Shown: positions 8,086-17,585, counted from the first letter of the stretch. The stretch: 64,000 nt of DNA from Aeromonas eucrenophila (GCF_000819865.1 NZ_CDDF01000005.1:488206-552205), one strand, 5' to 3'. The notes: generated by a model from the letters alone, not told the origin. Numbers and translations are program-made.

Positions 8086-9329
8086 AATTAATTAAAACCA
8101 CAATACTTTCTGCAATATCTACACTGATAAAAACAGGAACTGTATTTTTAATTACTAAGGTTATAGCTATTACAGGGGGGCCGATTGGTTTAGCTACAGT
8201 TGGCCAGCTTCAGAATTTCATTAATATTTTTACGTTAACAGCTGGTGGTTCTTTAAATACTGCTGTTGTTAAATACACGGCATCTTTAGATAATGATAAG
8301 GAGGCTCTATTTTGTTTTTGGAGAACAACCTTAACTATATCATTAATATTGAGCGTAAGTTTATCATCATTACTTTTTTGTTTTTCTAATAGAATATCTG
8401 AGATCATTCTTAACTCTAATGATTATGCATATATTTTTATTGTCTTTTCTATCAGTTTGCCATTTTTTGTTCTCAATTTATTTTTTCTCGCAGTCTTAAA
8501 TGGGCTGAAGAAAATAAACGAATTTATTTTATTGTCAATAATGGTCAGTGTTTTATCGCTATTTATTGTCTGTGCATTTAGTTTGCTATGGGGTTTTGAT
8601 GGAGCGTTATTATCATACGTAACCAATCAATCCCTCGTATTTTTTATTAGTTTTTTTTATATAAAGAAAAAGGGATATTTAGACGGATTTTTAAAAGAGT
8701 TTAAAATTGATAAGAAACATATCTATACTTTGTTATCTTTTTCTACAATTACCTTCACTGCAGTTTTATCATCTAATTTGTCAATGGTTTTTATAAGAGA
8801 ACATTTAAATGATAGTTTTACACCATCATCTGCAGGTTACTGGCAGGGCATCTGGCAATTATCTCAAGTAGTATTAAGTATGTTTGTTACGACATTTAGC
8901 ACATATTTATTACCTAAGCTCTCCGAGGCAAAGGGAAGGCGAGCGATTTTATCTGAAATAATATCAAGTATTAAAGTTATTGTCCCATGTGCGTTAATTT
9001 CTCTATTAATTATGTATATAAGTAGAGATTATATTATCTGTACCCTGTACAGTAAGGCATTTATGCCGATGTCTGATCTCTTCTTGTGGCAGCTGATTGG
9101 TACAGGAATAAAAGTTGTTGGATGGCTGTTTGGATATGTTTTGGTATCAAAAGCCATGGTGAAATATACTGTAATGACAGAGTTGATTTTTGCTTTTTCT
9201 CTTTGTCTTTTTATTGTTATTTTTACCAAAGAGTTCGGCCTGATTGGCACTACATACGCATTTGCTATCAACAGCTTTATTCATTTTTTATCGATGTTTT
9301 TTATTTTTTATAAAAAGGTGCTTAATTAA
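8082..9329 (+). CDS. wzx: O-antigen flippase
   Basis: A hydrophobic polytopic protein of 415 residues with about 12 membrane segments. The start MKLIKTTILSAISTLIKTG and the following GGPIGLATVGQLQNF and GGSLNTAVVKY resemble WzxE-type flippases of the MOP superfamily. It moves the undecaprenyl-pyrophosphate-linked repeat unit to the periplasmic face. The ATG overlapping the previous stop is preferred to a GTG two codons earlier. It shares the cassette's AT-rich codon use, and the next gene begins two bases after its stop. Confidence 0.88.
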   Translation: MKLIKTTILSAISTLIKTGTVFLITKVIAITGGPIGLATVGQLQNFINIFTLTAGGSLNTAVVKYTASLDNDKEALFCFWRTTLTISLILSVSLSSLLFCFSNRISEIILNSNDYAYIFIVFSISLPFFVLNLFFLAVLNGLKKINEFILLSIMVSVLSLFIVCAFSLLWGFDGALLSYVTNQSLVFFISFFYIKKKGYLDGFLKEFKIDKKHIYTLLSFSTITFTAVLSSNLSMVFIREHLNDSFTPSSAGYWQGIWQLSQVVLSMFVTTFSTYLLPKLSEAKGRRAILSEIISSIKVIVPCALISLLIMYISRDYIICTLYSKAFMPMSDLFLWQLIGTGIKVVGWLFGYVLVSKAMVKYTVMTELIFAFSLCLFIVIFTKEFGLIGTTYAFAINSFIHFLSMFFIFYKKVLN

Positions 9330-9331
9330 TC

Positions 9332-10165
9332 GTGTCGCAACAAAAGGTTTCCATTATCGTTCCTGTATATAATGGTGAACGATTTATATCAGATACAATA
9401 AATAGCTGCTTAAGGCAATCCTACAGAAATATAGAAGTGCTAATAGTAGATGATTGTTCGAGTGATAATAGCGTAAAGATCATTGAATCGTGTGTTCATA
9501 CATGTTTAAGGGATGATATTGATTTATTCTTTTTGAAGAATGAAACTAATATTGGTTTATCTAGAACAATTAATAAAGCAGTTAGGATTTGTTCTGGTGA
9601 TTATGTTCTGATATTAGGCCATGATGATATAATCCTACCCGAGCATGTATCAAATATGATGTTAGCTGATAAGCTTGATGGTGTCAGTTTAGCTTATTGT
9701 AATGCAGCCGTTATTGATGCCAATGGTAAACGGATAGGTCAGAAAATATATAGTGATAGAAAACTTGCATCAAAAAACTCTAAATTTTTAAAAAATATAT
9801 CTCTAAGTAATTTCGTGCCTAGCTGTGGTTTGTTATTTAAACGTAGATTTTTTTTAGAAGTAGGGGGGTGGGACGAGCGATTTAAGAATTACGGGGAATG
9901 GTTACTTTGGATTAAGTTAGCACATAAAGGAAAATTTTTATTTTCAAAAACAGATACCGCATTGTATAGAGTACATACGCAAAATATAAGTTTAACTTTT
10001 AGAGATAAAAAAATTAAATCTGAACTAAAAAATTATTTTAAACATTGCCAAACGATTGCCCTTAGCTATGACTTGTCTTTATTTGAGCGGCTATCAATAT
10101 ACTTATCGCGTACAATAATAGCACTTTACAAGTTAATAGTTAACAATTATGGGGTTTTCAAATGA
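9332..10165 (+). CDS. Family 2 glycosyltransferase
   Basis: The 277-residue protein opens with the GT-A hallmark VSIIVPVYNGERFI and VLIVDDCSSDNS, and has a nucleotide/metal motif LILGHDDI near residue 103 and GGWDERF plus a WLLWIKLA acceptor-side segment. It should transfer one sugar of the O-unit at the cytoplasmic face. It starts with GTG two bases after wzx and its TGA overlaps the next ATG. The specific sugar cannot be read from sequence. Confidence 0.88.
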   Translation: MSQQKVSIIVPVYNGERFISDTINSCLRQSYRNIEVLIVDDCSSDNSVKIIESCVHTCLRDDIDLFFLKNETNIGLSRTINKAVRICSGDYVLILGHDDIILPEHVSNMMLADKLDGVSLAYCNAAVIDANGKRIGQKIYSDRKLASKNSKFLKNISLSNFVPSCGLLFKRRFFLEVGGWDERFKNYGEWLLWIKLAHKGKFLFSKTDTALYRVHTQNISLTFRDKKIKSELKNYFKHCQTIALSYDLSLFERLSIYLSRTIIALYKLIVNNYGVFK

Positions 10166-11382
10166 GAGTGTTGATTGTATCAGCAAATAAAGAAGATAAT
10201 TTAGGTGATATATTAATTTATGAGTCTATCAAAGAGTATTTAAAACGCAACAATTGTCAGGTCGATTCCATCAACTATAGATTACAATACTATGATTTAA
10301 ATAGAAAAGATGTTTTTTCTACGAAAGATAATTTAAAGGATAAGGATAAGGATAAGGATAAGGATAAGGATAAGGATAAGGATAAGGATAAGGATAATGT
10401 TTTTTCATTTTTAATGAAAGTGAAAGAAATCTTCAAAAAGAATAGATCTTTTTATGTTTTCTTACAGATTATTTATTTTCTTTCGCGTGTGATTTTTTAT
10501 TTCAAGATCGCTAGGGAAAAATATAAATTAGCTGATGTAGTAGTTATCGGTGGTGGGCAGATTATAATGGATACAAAATATAGTATTTTGTTTTCATTAA
10601 ACCTTCTCTTTCATATATTCATGTCCAGGGTTTTTAGTAAAAAAATCCTATTTCTTGGGGTCGGCATTGCATCTAAATTCAATTTTAGTTTAACAGAAAT
10701 GGTGATTAAATACGGGTTTAAATGTGCCGATTCGATCATGGTGAGAGATGTCTATAGTTTCCATCGAGCGGTTAAAATACTTGGAGAAAGTAAAAAAATA
10801 TCATTTTCAATAGACTTGGCCGTACTGTTTCCTTGGGAGCCACATAATGATATGAATAATGTCGTTGGACTGTCGACTTTGCCATATTATGATGCTAGGT
10901 ATTTCCCTGTAAGTGATGAAATGAAATTTAAATTTTATAAAAATGCTATAAAAGAATGCTGTTATTACATTCAAAAAAACACTTCATATGGTGTAATTTT
11001 AATACCGACAACATCTATAGATGCTATTGTTGCTAAAGAAATAGATAGCTCTCTTGTAGATGAATCCCATAACATTACAGAGTTAATTAATAAAATCAAT
11101 AGCTGCTCTTATTTTATTGCAACAAGAATGCATTCATTCATTATATCCGTTGCGTTAGGGAAGCCAGCATTATGCTTTTATTGGGATGATAAGATAAAAG
11201 GGTTCGTATCATCATTCTGTGGTTTTGGTATTGATGAATATTTATTTTATGAAAAAGATTTCAGCCAGCCAGCCACAATGATGAATAGGTTGACCTCGCT
11301 CGATATCGCTAATTCGTACAACTTGAGCTATCACAGGACTAGATTAACAAAATGGATTGATAGTAATGTACTTGCTAATTAA
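10162..11382 (+). CDS. Polysaccharide pyruvyl transferase family protein
   Basis: The 406-residue protein shows the WcaK/CsaB/AmsJ-like pattern: an N-terminal SANKEDNLGDILIYESI, a glycine-rich VVIGGGQIIMD near the middle, and a C-terminal block CSYFIATRMHSFIISVALGKPALCFYWDDKIKGF. Members add pyruvate ketals to surface polysaccharides from phosphoenolpyruvate; some act as unrelated transferases. Residues around 59-78 are ten Lys-Asp pairs from a hexanucleotide repeat, an insertion in a loop after the first Rossmann unit. The start overlaps the GT2 stop by four bases. Confidence 0.78.
   Translation: MRVLIVSANKEDNLGDILIYESIKEYLKRNNCQVDSINYRLQYYDLNRKDVFSTKDNLKDKDKDKDKDKDKDKDKDKDNVFSFLMKVKEIFKKNRSFYVFLQIIYFLSRVIFYFKIAREKYKLADVVVIGGGQIIMDTKYSILFSLNLLFHIFMSRVFSKKILFLGVGIASKFNFSLTEMVIKYGFKCADSIMVRDVYSFHRAVKILGESKKISFSIDLAVLFPWEPHNDMNNVVGLSTLPYYDARYFPVSDEMKFKFYKNAIKECCYYIQKNTSYGVILIPTTSIDAIVAKEIDSSLVDESHNITELINKINSCSYFIATRMHSFIISVALGKPALCFYWDDKIKGFVSSFCGFGIDEYLFYEKDFSQPATMMNRLTSLDIANSYNLSYHRTRLTKWIDSNVLAN
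10336..10395 (+). repeat. (AAGGAT)10 hexanucleotide repeat
   Basis: Ten uninterrupted copies of AAGGAT encode a run of alternating Lys and Asp inside the pyruvyltransferase gene. Because the unit is six bases, copy-number change keeps the frame and would only lengthen or shorten this charged linker. Confidence 0.97.
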
Positions 11383-12886
11383 CCTGATGGTGATGGTGTT
11401 GTTATTTTCGGATGTGGTTGTTCATGGCTTGGTGACATTTAGCATCGGTCTATTACCGACACCCAACTCAATATCAAAGGCTGCTCTTATATCTTTTGTT
11501 TTTATTTATGTTGCTCTACATGCACATGATATAAAGAAAATATCTTTGTCACCAATAACACTCTTTCCTATATTATGTTTTAATCGAGAATTTTTGGAGT
11601 TAAAAACGTATACGTATACATTCTCTTTTTTTGACATGTATTTATTTTTTACATTATTTTATATTGGTGCTGTCAGTTTATTGGAAGACTTTTCTAGAAG
11701 AAAATTACGTAGGGGGATTGTTTACACTATTTTATTCTTGCTTGCAATAGGTGTATTGCAGGCTGTTTTTCACAATAAGCCAGAAAATACGAATGGTTTC
11801 CTTATAGTATATTTTTATCCCCTTATATATTTCATTATTCTATCTAGAATTAATTTGAATGTTGTTGATATCAGACATTCATTATTTACTATGCTTTTAG
11901 TGTCTGTGTTTATATTCGTATTGCAAAATATATATATAGGCCCATCAGTTGTATATCGTTCATCGGTTGAGCAGACATGGTTAACACAAAATATAAGCAT
12001 AGCAAATGGTGGGCTTCTTGAAATGGGGGCAATGGAAGTTTTTCTAATGCCGATAGCTTTCTATATAATATGGAATATTAATGAAATAAAGTGCTTTTAC
12101 AGTAAATACTATACAAGAATCCTTGTTGCGAGTGCAATGCTTGTTATTATGATGCCATTTATTTATCATAATCGAGCAAATTCTCTAGTCGTTCTATCAT
12201 TCATTGTGTTTTTAATTATCAAAAAAAATTCTATGAGAAGAGTTTTTTTATACTTTTCCTCTATAGTCCCTTTGCTTGTGTTTTATTTATATAGAATAGT
12301 TGTTTCTAGAAGTTTTGTCAGCGATGGCAAAGGGATTGATGTTCTCGGTTTTTCTATTAGTGGTATTGATAGCACTACATTTGATCATCTCAATTCAACA
12401 ATATTAGGGCTTGAGACTTTAACTAATAATTTATTTTTTGGCATTGGATTATTAACAGGCGCAAACTCTTTTTTAGCGGGGGATATTTATATTGGAAATA
12501 TGAGGAATTTTATTTTCCCTGTTATTGAAGTCGCCATTAGTATGGGGGGAGTCTTTTTTCTATCGTATATACTGTTAGTGGTTTTAATTTATCGTGCAAC
12601 TCAGGACTCTCTCATGAAATATCTGTTGTTGATACAGTTTATTCCCATTATAGGAGCAAACAAATTTTTTTCAGCATATGCAACAGGGCATTTCCCTGTT
12701 GATTCTGGTTTCTATGGACTTTCTGATTTTCCCCCGATAGCAATTACAAGTATTTCCTCTATCTATATATATTTGTTATGTACGATTAATGCCAATAATG
12801 CCAATAATGCCAATAATGCCAATAATGCCAATAATGCCAATAATGCCAATAATGCCAGTAATGCCAGTAATAAAAACAATCCCTAA
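11366..12886 (+). CDS. wzy: O-antigen polymerase (Wzy)
   Basis: A 506-residue polytopic membrane protein with about 10-12 hydrophobic segments, low sequence conservation and a large loop near residues 310-350, the pattern of Wzy polymerases. It is the only such protein in a cluster holding Wzx and Wzz, which supports the role. It would join repeat units at the periplasmic side. The ATG overlapping the previous gene's end is chosen; another ATG at 11387 just after the previous stop is equally possible. The C terminus ends in a tail of Ala-Asn-Asn repeats encoded by a nine-base repeat, not expected to be membrane-embedded. Confidence 0.78.
   Translation: MYLLINLMVMVLLFSDVVVHGLVTFSIGLLPTPNSISKAALISFVFIYVALHAHDIKKISLSPITLFPILCFNREFLELKTYTYTFSFFDMYLFFTLFYIGAVSLLEDFSRRKLRRGIVYTILFLLAIGVLQAVFHNKPENTNGFLIVYFYPLIYFIILSRINLNVVDIRHSLFTMLLVSVFIFVLQNIYIGPSVVYRSSVEQTWLTQNISIANGGLLEMGAMEVFLMPIAFYIIWNINEIKCFYSKYYTRILVASAMLVIMMPFIYHNRANSLVVLSFIVFLIIKKNSMRRVFLYFSSIVPLLVFYLYRIVVSRSFVSDGKGIDVLGFSISGIDSTTFDHLNSTILGLETLTNNLFFGIGLLTGANSFLAGDIYIGNMRNFIFPVIEVAISMGGVFFLSYILLVVLIYRATQDSLMKYLLLIQFIPIIGANKFFSAYATGHFPVDSGFYGLSDFPPIAITSISSIYIYLLCTINANNANNANNANNANNANNANNASNASNKNNP
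12791..12871 (+). repeat. Nine-base tandem repeat at the 3' end of wzy
   Basis: Seven copies of GCCAATAAT are followed by two variant copies, GCCAGTAAT. They encode ANN x7 then ASN x2 at the extreme C terminus of the polymerase. Changes in copy number stay in frame and alter the length of the hydrophilic tail. Confidence 0.97.
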
Positions 12887-12917
12887 TTATTTTTAATGAT
12901 TAATAATAGAGTTGATT

Positions 12918-14021
12918 ATGACAGCTAAGGCTAAAGTTCTATTTTTAACAAGAGGCTCTTCAAGTTTTATCTCTGGTGGTGATGTTGTTCAATTGAATAA
13001 AACCGCCTTGGAATTAGAAAACCTTGGGTATGATGTATTCGTAACCAATGATCTTTCTTATGTCGAAACTTTCCAACCAGATATTGTTCATTTTTCAGGA
13101 ATAAACCTGCAGTATAATATTTCAGAGGTTGTAAAAAAAATAAGAAAAGTAAAATCAGAAAGAAAAATTAAATTAGTAATGTCAACAATATATGTAAATT
13201 ATGAGCGTTATGAGCTTGACATTAGAAAGTCATTTTTTGTTAAGTTGATTATGCTTGTTTTTGGATATCGAAAATTAGAGTACTTTAAAGAGTTAGTCAG
13301 ATTGAGGAAGTTTAAATTTGGTAATATAATTAACTTTTTATTAAAGCCATCAAATTTCATATATGATGAGTATTTGACAGACATAGATTTATTTCTGCCT
13401 AATTCGTATGTGGAGGCTGAAAAGATAAAGTCTGATTTTAATATACCAGAAAGTAAAGTTTCGGTTGTTACAAATGGCTGTGATTTAACCAAGTATAATA
13501 CTTATGATCGTATTCCTTATAAAAATTTTGTGCTTTGCGTAGCTCGAATTGAAGAGCTTAAAAATCAAGTCGCCTTAGTTAAAGCATGCAAAATGGCAGA
13601 TCTAAATTTAATATTGGTTGGCTCTCTGAGTTATAGTCAAAAGAAATATTACAATGAACTTTTTAAGCATCTGGATGATAGAAGAATATATATAGGGCCT
13701 TTGTCTCAAGAGGAGCTGGTGCCTTACTATGAATCATGTAGTGTGCATGCTCTAGTCAGCCATTTTGAGACTTGTGGTCTATCTACAATGGAGGCCATCC
13801 ACTTTAAAAAAAGTGTTGTGGTATCCAATGTTGGATATGTAAGGGGTGTTTTTAATGACATTCCATTTTATTGTGATCCGAATGATATACCCTCTATTAG
13901 TAGCGCACTCAAAAGTGCCATTAATACAAAGACAGATAATGAATTATATGAAGATTTCATAAATAAAACCGTTTGGAGTATCGCTGCTCATCAAACTCAT
14001 GTGGCTTACCAGGGGTTATAG
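12918..14021 (+). CDS. Family 4 (GT-B) glycosyltransferase
   Basis: The 367-residue protein has an N-terminal SGGDVVQLNKTALELENLGY acceptor-side block and a C-terminal donor domain with CVARIEELKNQ and the EX7E motif in HFETCGLSTMEAIHFKK, marking a retaining GT4 transferase. It should add one sugar of the O-unit. ATG is preferred over a TTG two codons upstream. The spacing from wzy is 31 bases; the DNA is strongly AT-rich. Confidence 0.87.
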   Translation: MTAKAKVLFLTRGSSSFISGGDVVQLNKTALELENLGYDVFVTNDLSYVETFQPDIVHFSGINLQYNISEVVKKIRKVKSERKIKLVMSTIYVNYERYELDIRKSFFVKLIMLVFGYRKLEYFKELVRLRKFKFGNIINFLLKPSNFIYDEYLTDIDLFLPNSYVEAEKIKSDFNIPESKVSVVTNGCDLTKYNTYDRIPYKNFVLCVARIEELKNQVALVKACKMADLNLILVGSLSYSQKKYYNELFKHLDDRRIYIGPLSQEELVPYYESCSVHALVSHFETCGLSTMEAIHFKKSVVVSNVGYVRGVFNDIPFYCDPNDIPSISSALKSAINTKTDNELYEDFINKTVWSIAAHQTHVAYQGL

Positions 14022-14025
14022 TAAA

Positions 14026-15084
14026 TTGAAAATCAGCATAAATGTTATCGGAACAGTCGGTATACCAGCATGCTATGGTGGTTTTGAAACTTTGGTTCAA
14101 AATATGATCGACTCCCAATCAGAACACATCGAATATAATGTTTTTTGTTCCTCTCAATCTTATATAAAAAAGACTGCATATTATAAAAGAGCCAAATTAA
14201 TTTATTTGCCAATTAAGGCTAATGGTATATCCAGCATACCTTATGACATATTGAGCTTGCTTATCAGCCTGTGGACAAGACCGAATGTTACCTTGATACT
14301 GGGGGTATCTGGTGGTTTGTTTTTACCTATTTATCGGTTGTTTAGCACATCGCGTATTGTAACCAATATTGATGGGCTGGAATGGCGCCGTGACAAGTGG
14401 GGCCATTTTGCGAAGGCATTCCTTAAATTGTCTGAACGGTTTGCTGTGAAGTTTTCAGACGTGGTTGTCTCAGATAATCAAGCGATTGCCGACTATGTAC
14501 ATACTGAATATGGTGTGCAGAGTAAGGTGATTGCCTATGGGGGAGATCATGCTTTGCTGACAGATAAACTAATTCCTTCTGCAAAGGATGATTATTTTCT
14601 GGCACTATGCCGTATTGAACCAGAAAATAATGTGGCCATGATTTTAGGGGCATTTGCCAACAGCCAATATAAATTAAAATTTGTTGGTAATTGGGATACC
14701 AGCACTTATGGGCGGGAGCTTAAGAATCGATTTTCTAATTATGAAAATATTGATATTATTGATCCAGTTTATGATATATCAGATCTTTTTAATTTGAGGA
14801 GCCAATGTAAAGGATATGTTCATGGTCACTCGGCCGGTGGAACTAATCCCTCTCTTGTTGAGGCAATGCAATTTGGAATGCCTATATATGCATTTGATTG
14901 CACCTTTAGTCGTCACACCACTGATAATAGATCTTTTTACTTCTGTGATGGTGAATCGCTACGTCAGCTAATCGGTAAGCATAATGACAGGGCCGTTATT
15001 CAATCTGGCTTGGAAATGAAGAGTATTGCGGAGGAAAGCTATAAATGGGCTACTATCGTAGAGAAATATGAAGAAATTTATTGA
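14026..15084 (+). CDS. DUF1972/GT4 glycosyltransferase, probable rhamnosyltransferase
   Basis: The protein starts ISINVIGTVGIPACYGGFETLVQN, the signature of the DUF1972 N-terminal domain found in rhamnosyltransferases, and has a GT4 C-terminal domain with ALCRIEPENN and GTNPSLVEAMQFGMPI. A rhamnose role fits the rml genes but is an inference. I choose TTG at 14026, which follows AGGGG by ten bases and removes an unconserved leader; an ATG at 13999 inside the previous gene is the alternative. Length is 352 residues. The base composition begins to rise toward the flank in this gene. Confidence 0.82.
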   Translation: MKISINVIGTVGIPACYGGFETLVQNMIDSQSEHIEYNVFCSSQSYIKKTAYYKRAKLIYLPIKANGISSIPYDILSLLISLWTRPNVTLILGVSGGLFLPIYRLFSTSRIVTNIDGLEWRRDKWGHFAKAFLKLSERFAVKFSDVVVSDNQAIADYVHTEYGVQSKVIAYGGDHALLTDKLIPSAKDDYFLALCRIEPENNVAMILGAFANSQYKLKFVGNWDTSTYGRELKNRFSNYENIDIIDPVYDISDLFNLRSQCKGYVHGHSAGGTNPSLVEAMQFGMPIYAFDCTFSRHTTDNRSFYFCDGESLRQLIGKHNDRAVIQSGLEMKSIAEESYKWATIVEKYEEIY

Positions 15085-15206
15085 GCTAAAACCATAAATT
15101 ATACAGTTGAATAAGAATAATTCTCGCAACATATATTCCATTTTTGTATTTTATTGGAATATATATTTAACTGGTTGTCTGTACATAGAACCATTGGTAT
15201 CTTAAT

Positions 15207-16259
15207 ATGGAATATGTGGCGTTTTTTCTGATAGCTTTTTTGTTTTTATTTTTCCTACGTAAAGTGGCAAAAAAAATAAATCTTGTGGATCGTCCTAACG
15301 AGCGCAAGAAACACCAAGGCTTAATTCCTTTAGTTGGTGGTATATCGATCTACTTTACATTGATGTTTGCACTGTGGTTCAAGCCGGATTTGATTGCTAG
15401 CTCAGAAATCTATGTCCTATGTGCTTCTGTACTGGTTATAATGGGTGCTATAGACGATAAGTATGATGTCGACTATCGAATTCGCCTAGTAGTGCAAATT
15501 CTAATCTCTTGTGCAATGATTTTTGGTGCAGGACTTTCATTAAAGGGGTTAGGTCATCTGGCGTTTGGTCACGAGATCGCTCTGGGGCCCCTTGGCTATA
15601 TTGTAACTGTCTTCGCTGTTCTCGGTGCAATTAATGCGTTTAATATGGTCGATGGTATTGATGGGCTTTTGGGGGGGTTGACCATGGTTACTTTTGGTGC
15701 CCTTTCCTATATTCACTATGCCGATGGGCAGTTATTGCTAGCTCGATTTTGCCTATTGATGATGATCGTGGTTGTTCCTTACATATTTCTGAATTTAGGT
15801 TTCCCATTCGGGATTCGTAAAAAGGTTTTTATGGGGGATGCGGGTAGCATGCTGATTGGTTTCACCGTTATCTGGGCATTATTACAGGGAACTCAGGGGC
15901 CCAAGGCACAAATGAACCCGGTCACAGCACTTTGGCTGATCGCTATACCACTGATGGATATGACTAGTATCATGGTACGGCGTATTAGGAAGGGAGTTTC
16001 CCCCTTTAGACCTGACCGCGAGCATTTGCATCATATCTGTCTACGGGCGGGGCTATCATCACATCAGGCTTTGATTGTTATTTGTGGTGTCGCTATTTTT
16101 CTTGCTGGTGCGGGGATTGGTCTAGAATATGGTTCAGTACCCGAATGGATTAGTTTTTTGTTATTTTCTTCAGTGTTTTTTATTTATTATCAGTTGCTTA
16201 ATAACATCTGGCGAATTCTTGCTTGGATGAAGCCGAAGATTGCGAATCGCCCTGAGTGA
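15207..16259 (+). CDS. wecA: Undecaprenyl-phosphate GlcNAc-1-phosphate transferase
   Basis: Starts O-unit synthesis by moving GlcNAc-1-phosphate to undecaprenyl phosphate on the inner membrane. The 350-residue protein has about 11 membrane segments and the family motifs: DDKYD near residues 83-87, NAFNMVDGIDGL near 143-154, GDAGS near 211, and the cytoplasmic REHLHHI. Some Aeromonas homologues may use GalNAc, which sequence does not settle. It lies 122 bases after the last transferase and has intermediate GC content, so it may be a less mobile part of the locus. Confidence 0.92.
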   Translation: MEYVAFFLIAFLFLFFLRKVAKKINLVDRPNERKKHQGLIPLVGGISIYFTLMFALWFKPDLIASSEIYVLCASVLVIMGAIDDKYDVDYRIRLVVQILISCAMIFGAGLSLKGLGHLAFGHEIALGPLGYIVTVFAVLGAINAFNMVDGIDGLLGGLTMVTFGALSYIHYADGQLLLARFCLLMMIVVVPYIFLNLGFPFGIRKKVFMGDAGSMLIGFTVIWALLQGTQGPKAQMNPVTALWLIAIPLMDMTSIMVRRIRKGVSPFRPDREHLHHICLRAGLSSHQALIVICGVAIFLAGAGIGLEYGSVPEWISFLLFSSVFFIYYQLLNNIWRILAWMKPKIANRPE

Positions 16260-16499
16260 ATAAATTTTTATGCACGTTTATTTTCTGTTTTTATATGGTT
16301 TTATGTTTTGAATAGATATGGCGTTATTTAATTAACGTATAGGCTGCAATTATCTAGAGTGTACTAGGTACTCAATCAGGATGGCTCGGCACTTAAAATT
16401 GTTAATTATGTATTATTTAAGTAACCCATCTCATCTTGTCTGAAAAAAACCAAAAGCCTTTTATTATTGTTCTGAACTTATTAGGAAACCACCGCCGTT

Positions 16500-17570
16500 A
16501 TGACCAATAAAAAAATTCCTCCAAGCTCCGGTGCTCAGTTGCCGCAAGGCTGGCAAGCTGCGTCCGATGAAATTGACCTGCGTGAACTGATCCTGGTGCT
16601 CTGGCGCCAGAAAGGGTTGGTCTTCCTCATTACTGTACTCTTTGCCGTGCTCGGCGTTGTCTACGCGCTGACCACCCCACAGCAGTGGTCCGCCGGAGCT
16701 GTGATTGCCGAGCCTAAACCAGAAGATCTGATGCCGATGCAAAAGGTAGTTACACAGGCTGCAGCCATAGGCCTGACCGGGATTCCCAATGCGAAGAGCC
16801 TATATCAGGAGTTTGTGTCGGAATTTAATGCCTACGAAAATCGCAGAGTTTATCTGAAGGCTAGTCCTCTCTTTGCCGAGCAGGCAAAGGTGCTCGGATT
16901 GGATGAGAAGGCACATCGACGCTGGTTACGTGATTGGAGCAAGCTGATTGTCGCTCAACCCGTGGACAAGAAGGGCGAAGAGCCGGGGGTTGTGATCAAT
17001 TTTGCAGCGCCAACAGCCGAAGCTTCTCTGGCAATGCTGGAGGGCTATGTCGATTTCATTGTCAAGTTGCAACAAAAGCAGCTGATCCAGCGACTAGATG
17101 CACAACGTGATCTGCAATTGGAAGATATGAGCACCCGCTATGCCGTGATGCAAGAAGAGGCTAAACGAGCGCTGCAACAAGATATTTCGGAGACCGCGTT
17201 GGCCAACAGCATTGCCAAGGCGGCAGGTGTGAGCGCTCCGTTGGAAAGGAGTAGCAGCCAGGAGCGCTTCTCCATCTCTCTGGGGTCCAAGGGGCTGGAA
17301 GAGAAACTAGCTGTGCTTAAATCCCTCGAGCTGGCTCTCTATCAGCCTGGATTGCAGCAGTTGCAGGCGCAGATGGATCGTTTGAAGAATGTTTCTTTAG
17401 AAGGAGCGACATTCCGTCCCTTTTCCTATCTGGATGCGCCCGACGAGCCCCTGACTCGTGACAAGCCTAAGCGCCCCCTGATCGTGGTGTTGGCCACTTT
17501 GTTCGGTGGCATGTTGGGAGTGGGTATAGTGCTAGTTCGTCATGCGTTTCGAAGGTCGGAACAGGTATAG
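16500..17570 (+). CDS. wzz: O-antigen chain length determinant
   Basis: The 356-residue protein has the Wzz/FepE architecture: a short cytoplasmic N terminus, a membrane segment at about 40-60 (VFLITVLFAVLGVVYAL), a long periplasmic coiled-coil-rich domain, and a C-terminal membrane segment at about 323-345 with GGMLGVGIVLVRH. The Pro-rich region before the second segment (DEPLTRDKPKRP) is typical. It sets the modal O-chain length with Wzy. It is GC-rich like the chromosome and is followed by a strong terminator, which closes the O-antigen operon. Confidence 0.93.
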   Translation: MTNKKIPPSSGAQLPQGWQAASDEIDLRELILVLWRQKGLVFLITVLFAVLGVVYALTTPQQWSAGAVIAEPKPEDLMPMQKVVTQAAAIGLTGIPNAKSLYQEFVSEFNAYENRRVYLKASPLFAEQAKVLGLDEKAHRRWLRDWSKLIVAQPVDKKGEEPGVVINFAAPTAEASLAMLEGYVDFIVKLQQKQLIQRLDAQRDLQLEDMSTRYAVMQEEAKRALQQDISETALANSIAKAAGVSAPLERSSSQERFSISLGSKGLEEKLAVLKSLELALYQPGLQQLQAQMDRLKNVSLEGATFRPFSYLDAPDEPLTRDKPKRPLIVVLATLFGGMLGVGIVLVRHAFRRSEQV

Positions 17571-17585
17571 TGTCCAATCATGAGC

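Noticed and set aside
10336-10395. CRISPR array
   Set aside because: The repeats are contiguous six-base units without spacers. The nine-base repeat in wzy is also contiguous.
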